Of a stretch of 64,000 bases of DNA, positions 46,850 through 58,800 are shown one piece after another (the stretch's first letter is position 1; every line of letters begins with the position of its first letter). The position numbers and the translations under genes are program-made. The notes under the pieces were generated by a model. It was not told the origin of the DNA, ran no database searches, and saw nothing but the letters and a program-made list of their open reading frames with translations. Source of the DNA: Alligator mississippiensis (lineage: Eukaryota > Chordata > Crocodylia > Alligatoridae); contig NC_081824.1 in assembly GCF_030867095.1 (NCBI RefSeq), positions 393,652,829-393,716,828 of the forward strand, in the 5' to 3' direction.

Positions 46850-47600
46850 GTGTAAGGGTTTGTGGTATGTCTAGTGTGTGTGGATATGTGTGGTTTATGT
46901 GGAAAGAGGTAACAAAAGAATAAATGATGGACATATGTGCCAGCAACACAGAAAGATAGGCCTCTTGCAGCAGGTGAAAATAGCCTTCTGTGGTTTAATG
47001 GTTAAGAGCTGCAGCGACTTAGAGTCAGCAGTAAAGGATTAACAAACACTAAATCATGCTCCATTCTGATGGCTGAAGACTGCAAGTGATGACTCCTGAA
47101 GATTACAGACCACAAAGCCAGAAGGTCACAACCTACCATTCCCAGCCTGCTGACAGGACAAGAACGATGGCCTTCATGTCTGACTCAGCAGAATCCATAG
47201 GCTGGCATGGACAGCTATTACTATAAAGCATGAACACAAAGACAAGGCTTTGGGTCTCTTCCACCTGCAAGAAGGAGCTTTGTGCATGTCCAACAAGACC
47301 TGACTCCAACTCTCTTGGTCAGCATGGCTGGCCACCAGACTGACCTTGAGCAACTTTGAAACTTGGTAACACCTTAACTTTTGCAGGACCGTGTAACTTC
47401 TGTGCGTGTGTTTGTGCTTATCTCTTTTGAATGAATGGATGGATGAATGAATGAGTGAATGAGTATGTATGGGAAGGAGTGAAGCAAATAACCACATTGT
47501 TCTCTATTCTTTTCATATTGCATGTTTTATGTTTTATGTTCCAATAAATGCGGCATTGTGCTTTATCCCCTGATAAGATTCCAGCTTGTTTTTATTTCAC
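46850..47600 (+). mobile_element. LTR-like element, second family
   Basis: TATAAAG at 47222-47228 and AATAAA at 47543-47548 are about 320 bp apart. The upstream part is U3-like and the downstream part U5-like, ending near CACACTGTACA. A GAAT/GATG-rich run (47430-47466) lies inside. A decayed relative is at 6880-7112. The ends are approximate. Confidence 0.45.
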
Positions 47601-47619
47601 ACTGTACACCCTGTGCGCA

Positions 47620-49620
47620 CAACATCAGTATGCTCCCAGGTGTTACTGCTGGCTCATCTCAGGGCCTGAGATTATATCCTACCCAAGCCCAGGCTTTCTC
47701 CAGGGTCAGATGACTCCATAATCAAGTCTGGCCACATCTGCAGACTGGCTCAGCACTAGCCTTCCTGCTTCTTAAACTGGCAGGAGCACCAAGCCTCCTG
47801 TCACCAGAGCACCAAGAGGGAGCCCCAGAACCACTCCACTTACCTCATTGGGCCTGACAGGCAGAGGGGTAGCTGCAGACTGCAGCTCCATCTGGGACAG
47901 GGACAGTGATGGGCAGGTTCTTCTTTCCTGCTCACTGCCTCTGGGGCTCCCTTGCTGGCTGGGAGTAGATGCTGGAAGGAGGCATACAACCAATGAAACT
48001 AGAAGTAGTGTAGCACTGAGGTGCCACAAGCAGCTTAATTAACTCTGCCTCTGAGAAGAGCTAATTAGTCCACATGCAATGCCATGTTGATGCAACTGTT
48101 CTCCTTTTTGTTCAGGAGATAGCCTGTTCACAGGTAGTTTGGACAGCTGTGCATTTCTTGTCTCCCAAAAAGGAGCCTAAATAGTTGCATTAGCATGGTG
48201 CTGTGGCCAAGTTAATTAGTTCTGCCTCTCAGCAGAGATAAACTAGCCAACTGGCAATGCTGCACTGTGACAGCTATAGTACTCCCATTTGTGAGTATGC
48301 ACACATGAAGTAAGAAAGCATCTCAGAATAATATCCTCTGGTGCCCTAGGAGTATTGGGTGAATGGCGGAATAGTTTAGCCAACCATTTTTTTTTCCCTT
48401 CCCCAGTTGAAAACCACTGACCTATAGCAGACAAAATAAAAATGGTGTTAAATAATTGTAGTATTTGGAAAGAAATGCCACACTGCAAGCAAAGGAAGGG
48501 AAAGCAAGTTCCTTTCTACAAGGTTGATTAAAAAGAAATTACACATGTTTGAAATTCTCAGGGAATAGGGATTAGGAATTCTGGAAATACTTTTTTACTT
48601 CAACAGAAATGAATGTATACTCTTTATCTAAGGGTATCACAGTACTACTGCAGGACCATGTAGAGATACCCAAGCTAGCTCAGGTAACAATAGTCATATA
48701 GTTGCATTGGTCCTGGTGGAATGCTGTACTAATTAGTACTGCAAAGAAATAAAGCATATTGACAGGAAGAGTGTGCTGTGCTGACACTGCTATACCACTT
48801 TCAGTGCCTGAGCTCATTCATATCTGGTTCAGGTACCCAAATGCAGTACAAAATTGATGAATTCTACTTTAATTATAGAGTATCCTATCTGCTATTTTTT
48901 TTCTTTTTGTAATCACTGTTACCAATAGGGGACTCGATAAACTTGATTGGGAGACTCCTCTTCCCTCCAAAAAGGTTCATACAACTCTCGAACAAATCAA
49001 TTGTGAAATCTTCCAACTCCTAACATGCACTGGCTATGCTTAAAAAATGTGTACCATTTTGAAAGATTCACTTTTCCAGTATAATTTCCTACTATCTAGA
49101 CAAAAAATATAGCTGAAATGCTAATACATTTCAAAACAGTTGGAGTTTTTGTGTGGCCACTGTATGGGTTTTAGAAGTCTGCCTGGAGCTGAATTCATCT
49201 AACTTGATACAAATATTCACCTCACCTAAGGCGTGCCTTTCTTTTTGAACTCAATATTCTGTTCTAAAGGAGCATCATAAGCAAAACTCCTTTTGGCAAA
49301 TTCACTTGCAACAGCAGGATAGGATAAATAATTAAAAACTGATATTGTAATCTAAAATTTCTACCTGAATGGAACAGCACATTTAAAAGATATGAAAGGA
49401 ATATTACTTTGATATTTCAACAGTATTTTGTGCATAGACAATGTCAACAGATAGTTAAGATGAAAGGAAACATTTCTTGTGAGCTAAAGTTTTATGTCCA
49501 AAGGACTCTGCATGGGATCCCATCCAAACTGTACTGAACTAACTTACAAAGAAGGTATTTTTTTAAGATTTAGACAATGTCATTTTAGGATCCACTCTGC
49601 TAGCACTAGAGTGATTGTAC
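47620..49620. other. no gene recognised; degenerate direct repeats
   Basis: Two direct repeats of about 65 bp (48032-48100 and 48211-48275) share TTAATTA.TCTGCCTCT.AG.AGAG.TAA.TAG..CA..GCAATG. No coding feature is supported. An overlapping proline/leucine-rich minus-strand frame at 47772-48029 lies in GC-richer DNA. Confidence 0.45.
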
Positions 49621-49625
49621 TCTGT

Positions 49626-49681
49626 ATAAATATATATATATATTCAATAAAATAATATATATATATATATATATATATATT
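49626..49681. repeat. (TA)n microsatellite
   Basis: Two TA runs separated by TTCAATAAAATAA. Confidence 0.97.
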
Positions 49682-49699
49682 TGCTTCAGGTGGTATCAT

Positions 49700-50770
49700 C
49701 TGTCTGTCAAGGCTGGCAGGTGAAGGTAAAAACTAACTGTTGGAGAGAAAAAAAAAAAGACCCTATCTTGAGGAAAGCTATATATACATATTTTAAGTGA
49801 AATTTAGGGGATATTTTATTTAACATCTAAACATCATCCATGTCCTCCTTTCTGCACTCCACACATGTTATCATTTTTCTTCCTCCTCAGAAATAATAAA
49901 TTTGGTGGATTTGAGGCTAAAGGGTTGTAAATGTGCAGGTTATTAAAACTGATTGATTGATTTTTATTTTAAACAGTGTCCATCTTATGTTTGGGGCACA
50001 CATAAAATGGTGTAACATTTAAAACAAAGATGATATATCTTTCTTGCTTCTTAATGCCAAGATTTTAAGTTATGTGCTCTTTGATAAATGCTACCTAAAA
50101 GATGTTCAATATTTTTTTCTTAACTTAGTTGCCTCAATAGTGTTAATTTTGTTGACTTTTCTAGCAGGACTTCATACACTTGCTATACTTAGTTTAGTTT
50201 CTTCTCTTACATGTGATTTATTATTGGATGCCTATATTTTGTCTTTTGAAAGCACATGCACTCGTAATCATTTCAAAAGCTCAACAAAAATAAATGAAAA
50301 AAAGAACAACATATCAGGTCAAGGTCTAAGAAAAATAAATTCTCCTACATACCACAAATTATCCTACATTCTTCCCTGACATGCACAGATCTCTACAGAA
50401 AGTACCCTGGCTATTTTGAATACTTATTCATTCATTGGATAATTTCAGATTTCCCTTCTTTTTCTATGTATCTTTTTACCCATTTGTTCATTTCTAGTTT
50501 ACATCTACTCACAGACCCTCAGCCAGTTATTTGTAGATCTACTGCCTCCTTGTCTTAAATACATAGAGATTCACTCACTCGCTTCTGATCAGCACTCACT
50601 TTCCCTGAGATTGAAGAAGAACCTGGATTTTGATGAGAACTGAGATTGAAGATTTTGGCAGAAAAGATGCCACTGGAACACACAGACTTTAGGGAAAAGT
50701 CACAGAAGTCAAGAGGATTAAAAGCAATTTTGTTTTGGGACAGGAGTGGAAAACTTACAAGAAAGTAATT
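49700..50770. other. no gene recognised
   Basis: Very AT-rich. A 111-codon plus-strand frame at 50044-50379 encodes a hydrophobic, Leu/Ser-rich sequence without any known motif; AT-rich DNA produces such frames by chance. Confidence 0.5.
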
Positions 50771-50771
50771 A

Positions 50772-51020
50772 CCAGGGATCCTAGTTTTCTCTGGTTGAAA
50801 AAAAATCCCCAATTTTCGGTTAAAAAAAGTAACCCCAAATCCAATTTTTTTTGTGATTAAAATGAAACACCACTATATATAGATAAAAAAACACCACTAT
50901 ATATATCTATATGTTAGTGGTGTTGTATTTCAGTCACAGAAAGATGTGGATTTGGTCTGACATTTTTTAAAACTGAAAATTGGGGATTTTTTTTTAATCA
51001 GAGAAAACTAGGATCCCTGG
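50772..51020. mobile_element. complete AT-rich foldback element (type copy)
   Basis: A 249-bp palindrome. CCAGGGATCCTAGTTTTC at the left end and its complement at the right begin a 22-bp perfect terminal match. The arms of about 100 bp continue through ATCCCCAATTTTC, CCCCAAATCCA and AAAATGAAACACCACTA. The loop is ATATATAGATA-like and contains a partial duplication of ACACCACTATATAT. There is no coding capacity and no target duplication is obvious. Confidence 0.9.
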
Positions 51021-52330
51021 CCATTGCTCACCTGACAGAACGAAATAACGTCTAGATGTGATGTGTTGGAAATGTGGACAAGGTATCTGCTGAGGAGAAT
51101 ATCTTAGAAGTAGAGTGCCTAAAAACAAAGGGAATTGTGACCATATCAGGAATAGAAGGGAAAGTTAGCTGTTTGGGAAGGGGCCTTGGCGTAGAAGAAC
51201 TGGGAATTTTAAGGACAGAAAGTTGGGTTGGATGCTGGTCTAAGCCCAGATAGGGGAAGCCTTGAAGTGAAAGGGGTTCCTGGAGAAGTTCATATACAGC
51301 AGGCTAGAAGTGACTCTCCCTTCCTAAAAAGGTGACAGAATTTGGGAAGCAGCTGTATAGCAGAACATTCTCTAGTTCAGTCAATCAGCAACTGTCATTC
51401 AAATACATCCTGGGGAGAAGCATATATTCCTAGATTCAGAAGGCGAAGTTGTGCTTTTCTTTTATTATTGTTATTATTTATTTTTTTTTTTAAAGCAAAC
51501 TAGCTAGGGCTATTGGGGCAGCTCCTACAAACTGGGAAATGGGGATGTTCTTGGTAAAATTTCATAAAGAGTGATAAGTCCTATCCATTTATTTTGGGCT
51601 GAATCCTGCCTCCCTTATGTACATTTAGCAGTTCCACTGGAATTAACTGTAAGGTATAAAACAGAAAGTCCCCAATAGTGGCATAGCACATTTATTGTTG
51701 ACTGCAGGATATTCTCTGTCTTCTGAATAGTGAACATTATAGCTACCTGATGAGTAATAGTGAACAATACTATTCCCTGCCTCTCCACCTTTCCTTCCCT
51801 CCTTCCCACCCAGACTTCTGCTAATCTACGCTACTTTGTATTCTCCTTCCAATGTTTGAACTGCCTTTAAAATCAAATAGCTTGTTATGGACTATCTATA
51901 CTCATTCTCCACATCACACAGCAAAATGTTTGAAGTAAAGTAAATCTTTTTTAAAATTATTACTATTTTCAGTGCTTGTCTTTTTTTTCAAGGGTGTCTG
52001 AAGTCCTGCTGTGCTTTATGCAAAGGCAGCAAAAATATGATCTCTTACCTGTATAGTTTGAATTTAAAACAAGATGCAGCTAAGAAGTGAATGGCTGGAA
52101 GGAGAATGAGAGTGTGTCAATAAGGGTGGGATTTTGTTTACCCTTGTGTGTCTACATAGCAGTTTTCTAGCCATGTAAGTTTTAGTTTTGGTTCTTATAT
52201 GCAGGTAGCAATTCTCCTTCCTCCCACAGTGTGAACATGTGTGTATAGCCTGAAAATACATTAGGGTTACCTACTGGCCTGGTATAGGTCTTAAATCTGG
52301 AAATCTATCAGGAGTGGAGGAAGACCCTCA
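51020..52330. other. no gene recognised
   Basis: AT-rich to moderate composition. Minus-strand frames at 51615-52261 lack supporting signals. Confidence 0.6.
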
Positions 52331-52339
52331 CATGTTTTA

Positions 52340-52402
52340 ACCCCAATTGCTGAGTGGTTAGGCTACTCGCCCAGAAAGCCAGATACTCAAGTTCTACCCC
52401 TC
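52340..52402 (+). mobile_element. tRNA-derived SINE head
   Basis: TTGCTGAGTGGTTAGGCTAC is an A-box-like sequence and AAGTTCTACCCC a B-box-like one, spaced about as in a tRNA gene. No tRNA fold or CCA end is supported, so it is a SINE relic. Confidence 0.5.
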
Positions 52403-52867
52403 CTTGCCCTGCTTCCCCCACTCCTCCCCAGCGATGCAGTTTGACCCTGCGTCTTTTGCTTTTCAGTAAATAGCACACACCAACTGCAGAGGCTTCCTCA
52501 GCCTGACAAAGGGTTTTTAAACCCGAACGCTTGCTAAGAATTTTTTTTCCCCCAGCTATTTAACTTGTTCTTGTAGCAAAACCCGCAGTTTTTCTTTTTT
52601 TTTAATTTATTTTAAAACGCATTCCCTCCGCTTCCCCAACCATTTCTGACTTTCTCTCCTGTTCTATTCCCTATAGATAAGTATAAGTGAGCTCAGACTT
52701 AGGATAAGCTTTAAACATGTTTATTTTGGTAGCAAGTTTTTGGTTTTGGATATCCACTGTTTTGTATTGTATAATTATTAGGTTTGTATTGATTTTTATG
52801 GTTGTATATTGTATTATTATCATTTTCGTATTGATTTTTATTGTTTCATATGGATATTGTATGGTTT

Positions 52868-53690
52868 AGGCCTGTGTTTGTAAGTGAACCAAAGCCATGT
52901 CAAGTTTCCATTTTATATGTCAAGCCTCCATCTTGTGTCCTCTGCCTGGGCATCCCGTGTTGCAACAATATGAATCATTGTTCCCCTCCCATGTAAATTG
53001 GTTCCCGGATGAATGAGAATAATTGGGAATGATTGAAACACAATGGTAGCAGGCCTCTACTGAATGGCCTGTAATGACTAGGCCATCACCTCACATTGAT
53101 TCATCCAGGAACCACGGAACTCACACAGGAACAGAGACAAGAACACAGCATTTGAAAGACAAAAGACCCCACCATTGTGGGCAAAATTGTACCCCACCAT
53201 TACAGGCACCCGAAACTGCACATCCCTGCATGGAGCGCACATGCTCAGTATGCCAGGGGTTGACCTTTGCCTGGGCATGCCTCCTGTCACTAGGCTCACA
53301 CAAGGTCTGCCCCTATAAAAAGGGGCAGTGAAGACAGACCCAGTGGAACGCCGTCTCCATCTGGACTAGCACCATGCCACACCACCTGTCCACCCTGCCA
53401 GTGACCCCACTCTAGACAACACCTACTGGACAACGACCCTTTCCAGCCTGGATAGGTAGATATCATGCCCTGCCTTCAACCAAGGACTTGGACTGTGCTT
53501 CTCTTCCCCACCTAGACTTCAGCCCTTCCACTGAGCCTCTTTAACCCCTGCTGCCATTGTATATGTGGGGGGGGGGTGTGGGGGTGCAAGGGAACCAATA
53601 AGGCATTGTGTTACCATCTCCCCTGTTCAATAAAACCACTGTCATTTGCAACCCCGAGTTGGGTCATGTTTTACTGAATCCCAGCCCCTT
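52868..53690 (+). mobile_element. LTR-like element, third family
   Basis: CCCCTATAAAAAGGGG carries a TATA box at 53314-53321, and TTCAATAAAACC contains AATAAA at 53629-53634. The 315-bp spacing, a U3-like region starting near TGTTTGTAAGTG and a short U5 after the signal give a clear LTR layout. A G-rich run lies at 53562-53587. No matching second LTR is present, so it may be a solo LTR; exact ends and target duplication were not determined. Confidence 0.55.
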
Positions 53691-54130
53691 CCTTATCTTA
53701 AATTCCAGCCTATTCTCTCTCTCAGCTCTAGCCCAGCCCCCCCACTAGTTTCCCGATCTCCTTTCAATTCCTACTACCTTTTTCCTGAGACTTTCTGCTG
53801 TCTTTCTCTGCTTTCCCACTGCCCTTGCCACCTTTCAGTCTCTCCTGCTGCTTTTCCTGTGATTTCCTGCTGCCTGTCTCTGTTTTCAGGTTTCCCCCAC
53901 ACCTTCTGTAGTCCTTCCTCCCACCCCTATAGCTTCCCAGCTCCTCATGGCTGTCCTGCAGTTTTCTCCAGCAGCTGGAGCCTTTCTCCAGCTCCCAGCA
54001 CCTACTGCCACTCCCTGCAACTTCTCTAGCTGCCCCGGAGCCATCCTCCGGCTCCCCACACCCAGAGCCCCTCTTTAACACCCACACTTTCCCTTAGTCC
54101 CATTTTCCCTCTCCAGCATCTACTTTTTCA
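53690..54130. repeat. pyrimidine-rich low-complexity tract
   Basis: The plus strand is mainly C and T with recurring TTCCTGCTGC, TTTCTCCAGC and CTTCCC words. The 127-codon plus frame and 107-codon minus frame here are by-products of this bias. Confidence 0.6.
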
Positions 54131-54332
54131 GCTCCCCCATAGCACTGGCTCCAGTCCCAGCCTCTGTGCTGGCATGGCTCCCCTGTTCTGTAGGCTTTGG
54201 GCATTGTCTTTTAATCAATTAAGATCAATTAACCTAAAGTTACCCTGAGCCTCAGTTCTTCAACCCAGGCCCCTCTAGTGTACTGGTTCTAATCCTGGTT
54301 CTGGCAACTTTCACTCCCTACACTTTAACTCT

Positions 54333-54464
54333 CTCTCTCTCTCTCACCTGAACCTTCCCCCAAGTATCCCAGGTACCCCAAGCACACACATACACACAGT
54401 ACCATCCAAGTTAGGAGCTTACCTGTGTGTATGTGTAGGTGTGTTGTATGTGCGTGAACTGGTG

Positions 54465-54499
<35 letters not shown>

Positions 54500-54680
54500 G
54501 GCATTGTGTGCATGATATACAAATTAGTGATCTGTGTCTAACTTCTGGGATGTATAGTGTATGTGCTTGAACTGGTGATAGGTATGCATGTGCCTAGGCT
54601 GGTTTGGATGTGTACGTGCCTGAGCTGGTAGTGTGCGTGTGTATATACCTAATTGATTTGTGTGTTTGTATATGTGCAAT
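54333..54680. repeat. (CT)n, (GT)n(TA)n and degenerate TG-rich minisatellite
   Basis: A (CT)n run near 54333-54345, then GTGTGTGTGTATATATAT at 54463-54499. Between 54440 and 54650 there are several loose copies of a unit like GTGTATGTGCCTGAACTGGT. Confidence 0.75.
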
Positions 54681-54689
54681 TATGTCACA

Positions 54690-54900
54690 CCCTCCTCTCT
54701 AACAGCACAATATTGAGATCCTGAGAGTTGGTCTGACCCCACAGGGCAACAGTCTAATAAAAGATATCAGACTCACCCAAAGATCCTTGTATGCCTATGT
54801 ACTTAGACCAACATGGCTACAACCTAAACCCCTGTAGCACAGTTTAGGCATTTTACAGGGCCTTCTTCAGCCCTGCTTTTGAGTCTGAAGTCCTTAATTT
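54690..54900. mobile_element. dispersed-repeat tail (putative)
   Basis: CTAATAAAAGATATCAGACT, CACCCAAAGATCCTTGTATG and GACCAACATGGCTACAACC recall a 3' tail widespread in crocodilian and turtle repeats. The TTAGACAAACTGCATGGCTA block at 61800 is similar. The family is not identified. Confidence 0.35.
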
Positions 54901-55182
54901 AATAGTCACTGGATAATGTAAGTGAAGAGGAATACAAAGAAGGGAAGTGGGAGGGGTGGAGGGAGAGTTTCAGGCCTATTGGGAGCAAGGCTTCAGGCTA
55001 GAACCCAAAACTTGTTCCCTTCCAGAAAGGCATCTCTTCCATGAAGGGATCCCTTTTCACTGAGAAGCATCTCCCCCTCATTTTCTGGCTCCTAGCCTTC
55101 CATATCTCCTTCTCTTGGCATCCTGGGGGCCCAACCTCAAAAGGAGGGTTGGAAAGGGGACTGGGTAATGCCCAACCTGTGG

Positions 55183-55250
55183 CACGATGACTAGAGTATT
55201 GTGTTGGGACGTCAGTGATGTGGTGTCAAACCCCCTCAAGGTAAGAGGTC
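55183..55250 (+). mobile_element. tRNA-derived SINE head (plus)
   Basis: GGCACGATGACTAGAGTATT (A-box-like) and GTGTCAAACCCCC (B-box-like). Confidence 0.42.
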
Positions 55251-55325
55251 CTAGAACTAGGGCCTCTGACTACCTGAGCAAGTGCTCTAATCACTCAGTT
55301 ATTAAGACTAAAACTTAAGTGGGGC
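55250..55325 (-). mobile_element. tRNA-derived SINE head (minus), adjoining the plus copy
   Basis: The reverse complement reads AACTGAGTGATTAGAGCACT, then CCTAGTTCTAGGACC. It lies tail-to-tail against the preceding head, giving an inverted pair. Confidence 0.5.
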
Positions 55326-55499
55326 CACCTTCTTCAGAGTCCATGGTTTTCTGCCATGCTGTGTTTCCAGGGCTATATGCAAGTAGTCATCCAGAATGAG
55401 TATGTAGATAGCTAACTGTGCATACTCTATGTCTATACTTTTATGTATTCACACTTCAGAGGAAGTGCAAAAAACATCATTTACATGACTGGACACATA

Positions 55500-55810
55500 G
55501 GGTGCCTGTACACAATCATGGAGGCTGCTCCAATGTGCTGTAATTACATGTAGTAATTACCGTGTTTCAGGAACCTCCTGCATCTTGTGTATCAGCATCC
55601 CTGTGGTTCAAAATGGTGGCAGGGCACTTGAACTAAAGCTTGTCAAATGAGTTTTAGTTCAAGTGCCCCTGCTGCCATTTTGAACCACAAGGACACTGAT
55701 AGATGAGACACTGTGGCACTTTAATTAGAGTGGCTCTAATTAAAACACCGCCCCCCACTCCCCCATGCCTGGAGCATGTGTAAAAGTGCCGCTAAAGAGA
55801 AATAGACTTC
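55500..55810. mobile_element. foldback element, second family (copy 2)
   Basis: TATCAGCATCCCTGTGGTTC, AAAATGGTGGCAGGGCACTT and GAACTAAA pair with TTTAGTTC, AAGTGCCCCTGCTGCCATTT, TGAACCACAAGGACACTGATA across a loop of about 14 bp (arms roughly 55590-55640 and 55653-55702). Flanking blocks GAGGCTGCTCCAATGT and GGCACTTTAATTAGAG are shared with 13490-13800. Confidence 0.8.
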
Positions 55811-58800
55811 CCACCATGAGAGTATGTGACTGTACAAATTATCTATATGTACGACTAAATTCCTAATATCCTTCAGTTGTATCTAGCCACTTTCAAGTGG
55901 CAGTTATCTGTTGGAAAAGGGTCTTGGAAAAGGATTTTGGAAGAGAGAGGATTTGAATTTTAAACAATACTTTTGAGATAGCATTCTGGTGATGATATGG
56001 CGAAGAAGCATTATAGTGGGAGAAGTGCCCAGAAGAAAAATGGAGAGTGACACTGTTATCAATTATCAATACAATTATCAAAATCTTTTTTTGTCTAACA
56101 AATTCCCTTATGAGCTATAGTCTACCTACTTTGTATCTGTCTTTTGAGACTCCATTAAGTGTTCATGATATACCTTTTCTTCAGTACTTTAATTGTATTT
56201 GCAATTATATTGAATATACTGTAGAGCATAAATCCTTTAAGGCTGCTGATGATTCATGTTTCAAGTAATGTACTGTTTTCTTAGCAGAGAAGCAAAGAGA
56301 GATTGGCATCAGCTAAGTGATTATTTGTCAGCCTGCCAAAATGACAATGTATTATCTGCTTTGGTATATCCTAATGATGTAAATGGATTTCAAAAAGTTA
56401 GATAAATGTGTTTTAATTCACAAAGATTTACCATTTTTTTCCAGCTTTCTCCAGTGTGCTTATTCACCTCGTGATTTACCAAGGACCTCTGAAATGCATT
56501 CTGTGTTTGGTTCCTTAGCAGCTATTTCTTCTCATTATGACTTGACTTTTCACACAGATGTTCAGTGAAACAAATTTTACACTGAATGGTTTTACTTACA
56601 ACCTTACAATTTTTTTCAGATTTCTCATGTTGTATCCCTGACAGAATTTCTTTTTTTAGCATAATTCTGTAATGTGCTGAGCACCTTCACGTTGCTTAAA
56701 AATGAAATTCTGCCACTCTTACTCCTGTTGAAAAATAGTGTTGTCTCATTATGATGAATAGATTGATTTTGGGCAGTGTTTTACGTTCCTGTGTTAGTAT
56801 TAGATTTGGGCATACAGTGAGGCCATTTGACAACTCTGGAAAACATTCAGTACTTGCAGACTGAGTTGTCCTTTCATCACCAAACTACCAGAGCAGCTCC
56901 AGTCTTTTACATATTTATCTTCAACCCCCACTCCTGTGACATAAGTATTGCTATAATCTCCATTTTACGGATGAAAAGACTGACACAGAGATGCTAATGG
57001 CCAGATCTAAAACAAACAAGCAAACAAAGACAAGTCGAATTTAGAAAGCGTGCCTCTTGTGAACAATTACTTATCAGTTAAAGGACTCCCTGAAAATACT
57101 TAATGTAAAAATCAGAAATAAAAAAAAGGATAAAAATACAAAAAGGATTTTTATCATACAGACGAGATTCAAGGTCCTTTTCCCAGGTGAACACTCTAAC
57201 CACTAGAATCACTCTCCCTCTTGTGATTATGCTCTCTCTAGCCCAATGGATCCTGAACTGTTTTTCCTGCATAGTGGAAAAACTTCAACTGTAGGGGTGG
57301 AGAATAAATTGTCTATAGCCTGGTGACTATTGTAGTGCCCCAAAAGGTGAAAGGTTAGAGTTTCAATTGTCTCTGTCCTGAAGATGTGACATAATAGTCG
57401 ATCTTATGGGAATAGGCTATAATATTACAACTCATTGTATAACCAAGTGGAAGGATTTGTGAAAATGGATAATAAAACATGATAAATCTTTAGGGCCTAT
57501 GAGAGAGAAGTGGCTAAAATTAATAGCTTCATTCTACTCTTCATTCCTCCCCCGTTACTTTGCTGCACAAAAACCATTCCATAGATTTCAATAGACTGCC
57601 GTGCTGAAGACAATCTTCAATCTTACAGGATATCTAGCAATAAAGTTCAATGAAGTTTTATAATTACGGTACCAAGAGAGACAGAAGTATGTGGTGAAAA
57701 GTTGTTGATAGTCAAAAGCTTAGTTAGGCCAGTCTATATGGAGCTAACATCCATGGGAATGAATTTCTCCTTATTGATCTGTATTCATACTTGGACATAT
57801 TTATGATTCTTCTTCTGAATGAGTCATCACTTTGCTACTGGGCAACCTTTCTTGGAAGCAATTCAAATGTTACACAGTTAGCATAGCAGGGCCTATATGT
57901 GGTTAACAGCTCTTGTTCCCATTAGGAAGTGCAGCATGACCTTTTATGCTTCTAGAAATCTAACATTAAATATGTGATACTTTTGTTTAAACTACTATCC
58001 ATCAAAATAGCAAGCTGATAATCAACTTACTAATGAAAAAAGCCAACACTTTGCAGATTTTCTTCTTTAATTCTTTTCTTAACCTTGAGAAACAACATAT
58101 TTATGTAATATTAAATGAAAAATAAAAAACTACTTTGCATTCTCAACTTACATGGTCACAGCGTGGCAGACAGAAGTTTCCCTCCCCATCACTTTTTGCA
58201 GCCCATATAAAGACTACCCATATTCTTAGCTCCTACTCTCAGAGCCTGGGTGATGATATTGAAATGCTATTTTTAGGGGAAACCTAATGAAAAAGGAGAC
58301 AAGAGGGATGAGGAGTACACAAAGTCATATATTTTGCCTGTTTTCAAATGTAATCAGCTCTACCGACATAATAGTCTCTCCTCTGCTATTACTAGGTAGT
58401 TTTGCTGAGGCATTCTAAGTGTTTCCAAAGCAGCTCTTGGTATAGTTCTGCACTGCCCTAAGTATAGCTTTGTGGCTAAAAGAAACAGTTTAACCATATT
58501 CCAATTTAACAGTTTCCAATTTAACAATTTAACCTCAAATGAATTTTCCATTGCTTAAATGAGAGTATATTTTGCCATTCTTTCCCATTTTGGATAGTGA
58601 TTTAATCAATGGAACTGCACGTGGAGATTTTACTTCTGACTTAGAAGGTACCATACAGTGTGAGCAAGGTTTTCAGAATTTTTCTCCCAACAGCCAGATT
58701 CACTCCCTGTGTGTATGTGCTGAATTTGGTCAATTCTAATTTAAATTTTAAACTTCATAAAAATGGTAATTTATTTACTAATGTGAATCCATTAGAACAG

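Noticed and set aside
50044..50379. 111-codon hydrophobic frame, considered as a mitochondrial insert
   Set aside because: No mitochondrial protein motif recognised; composition follows the AT bias.
52340..52402. Functional tRNA gene
   Set aside because: A- and B-box-like words are present, but the cloverleaf stems do not pair convincingly; the SINE explanation is simpler.
53646..54087. 127-codon plus and 107-codon minus frames
   Set aside because: Low-complexity pyrimidine tract; Ser/Pro and Gly/Glu/Lys composition only.
56455..56568. Acceptor followed by 37 open codons to TGA
   Set aside because: Short, no poly(A) signal, product not recognised.
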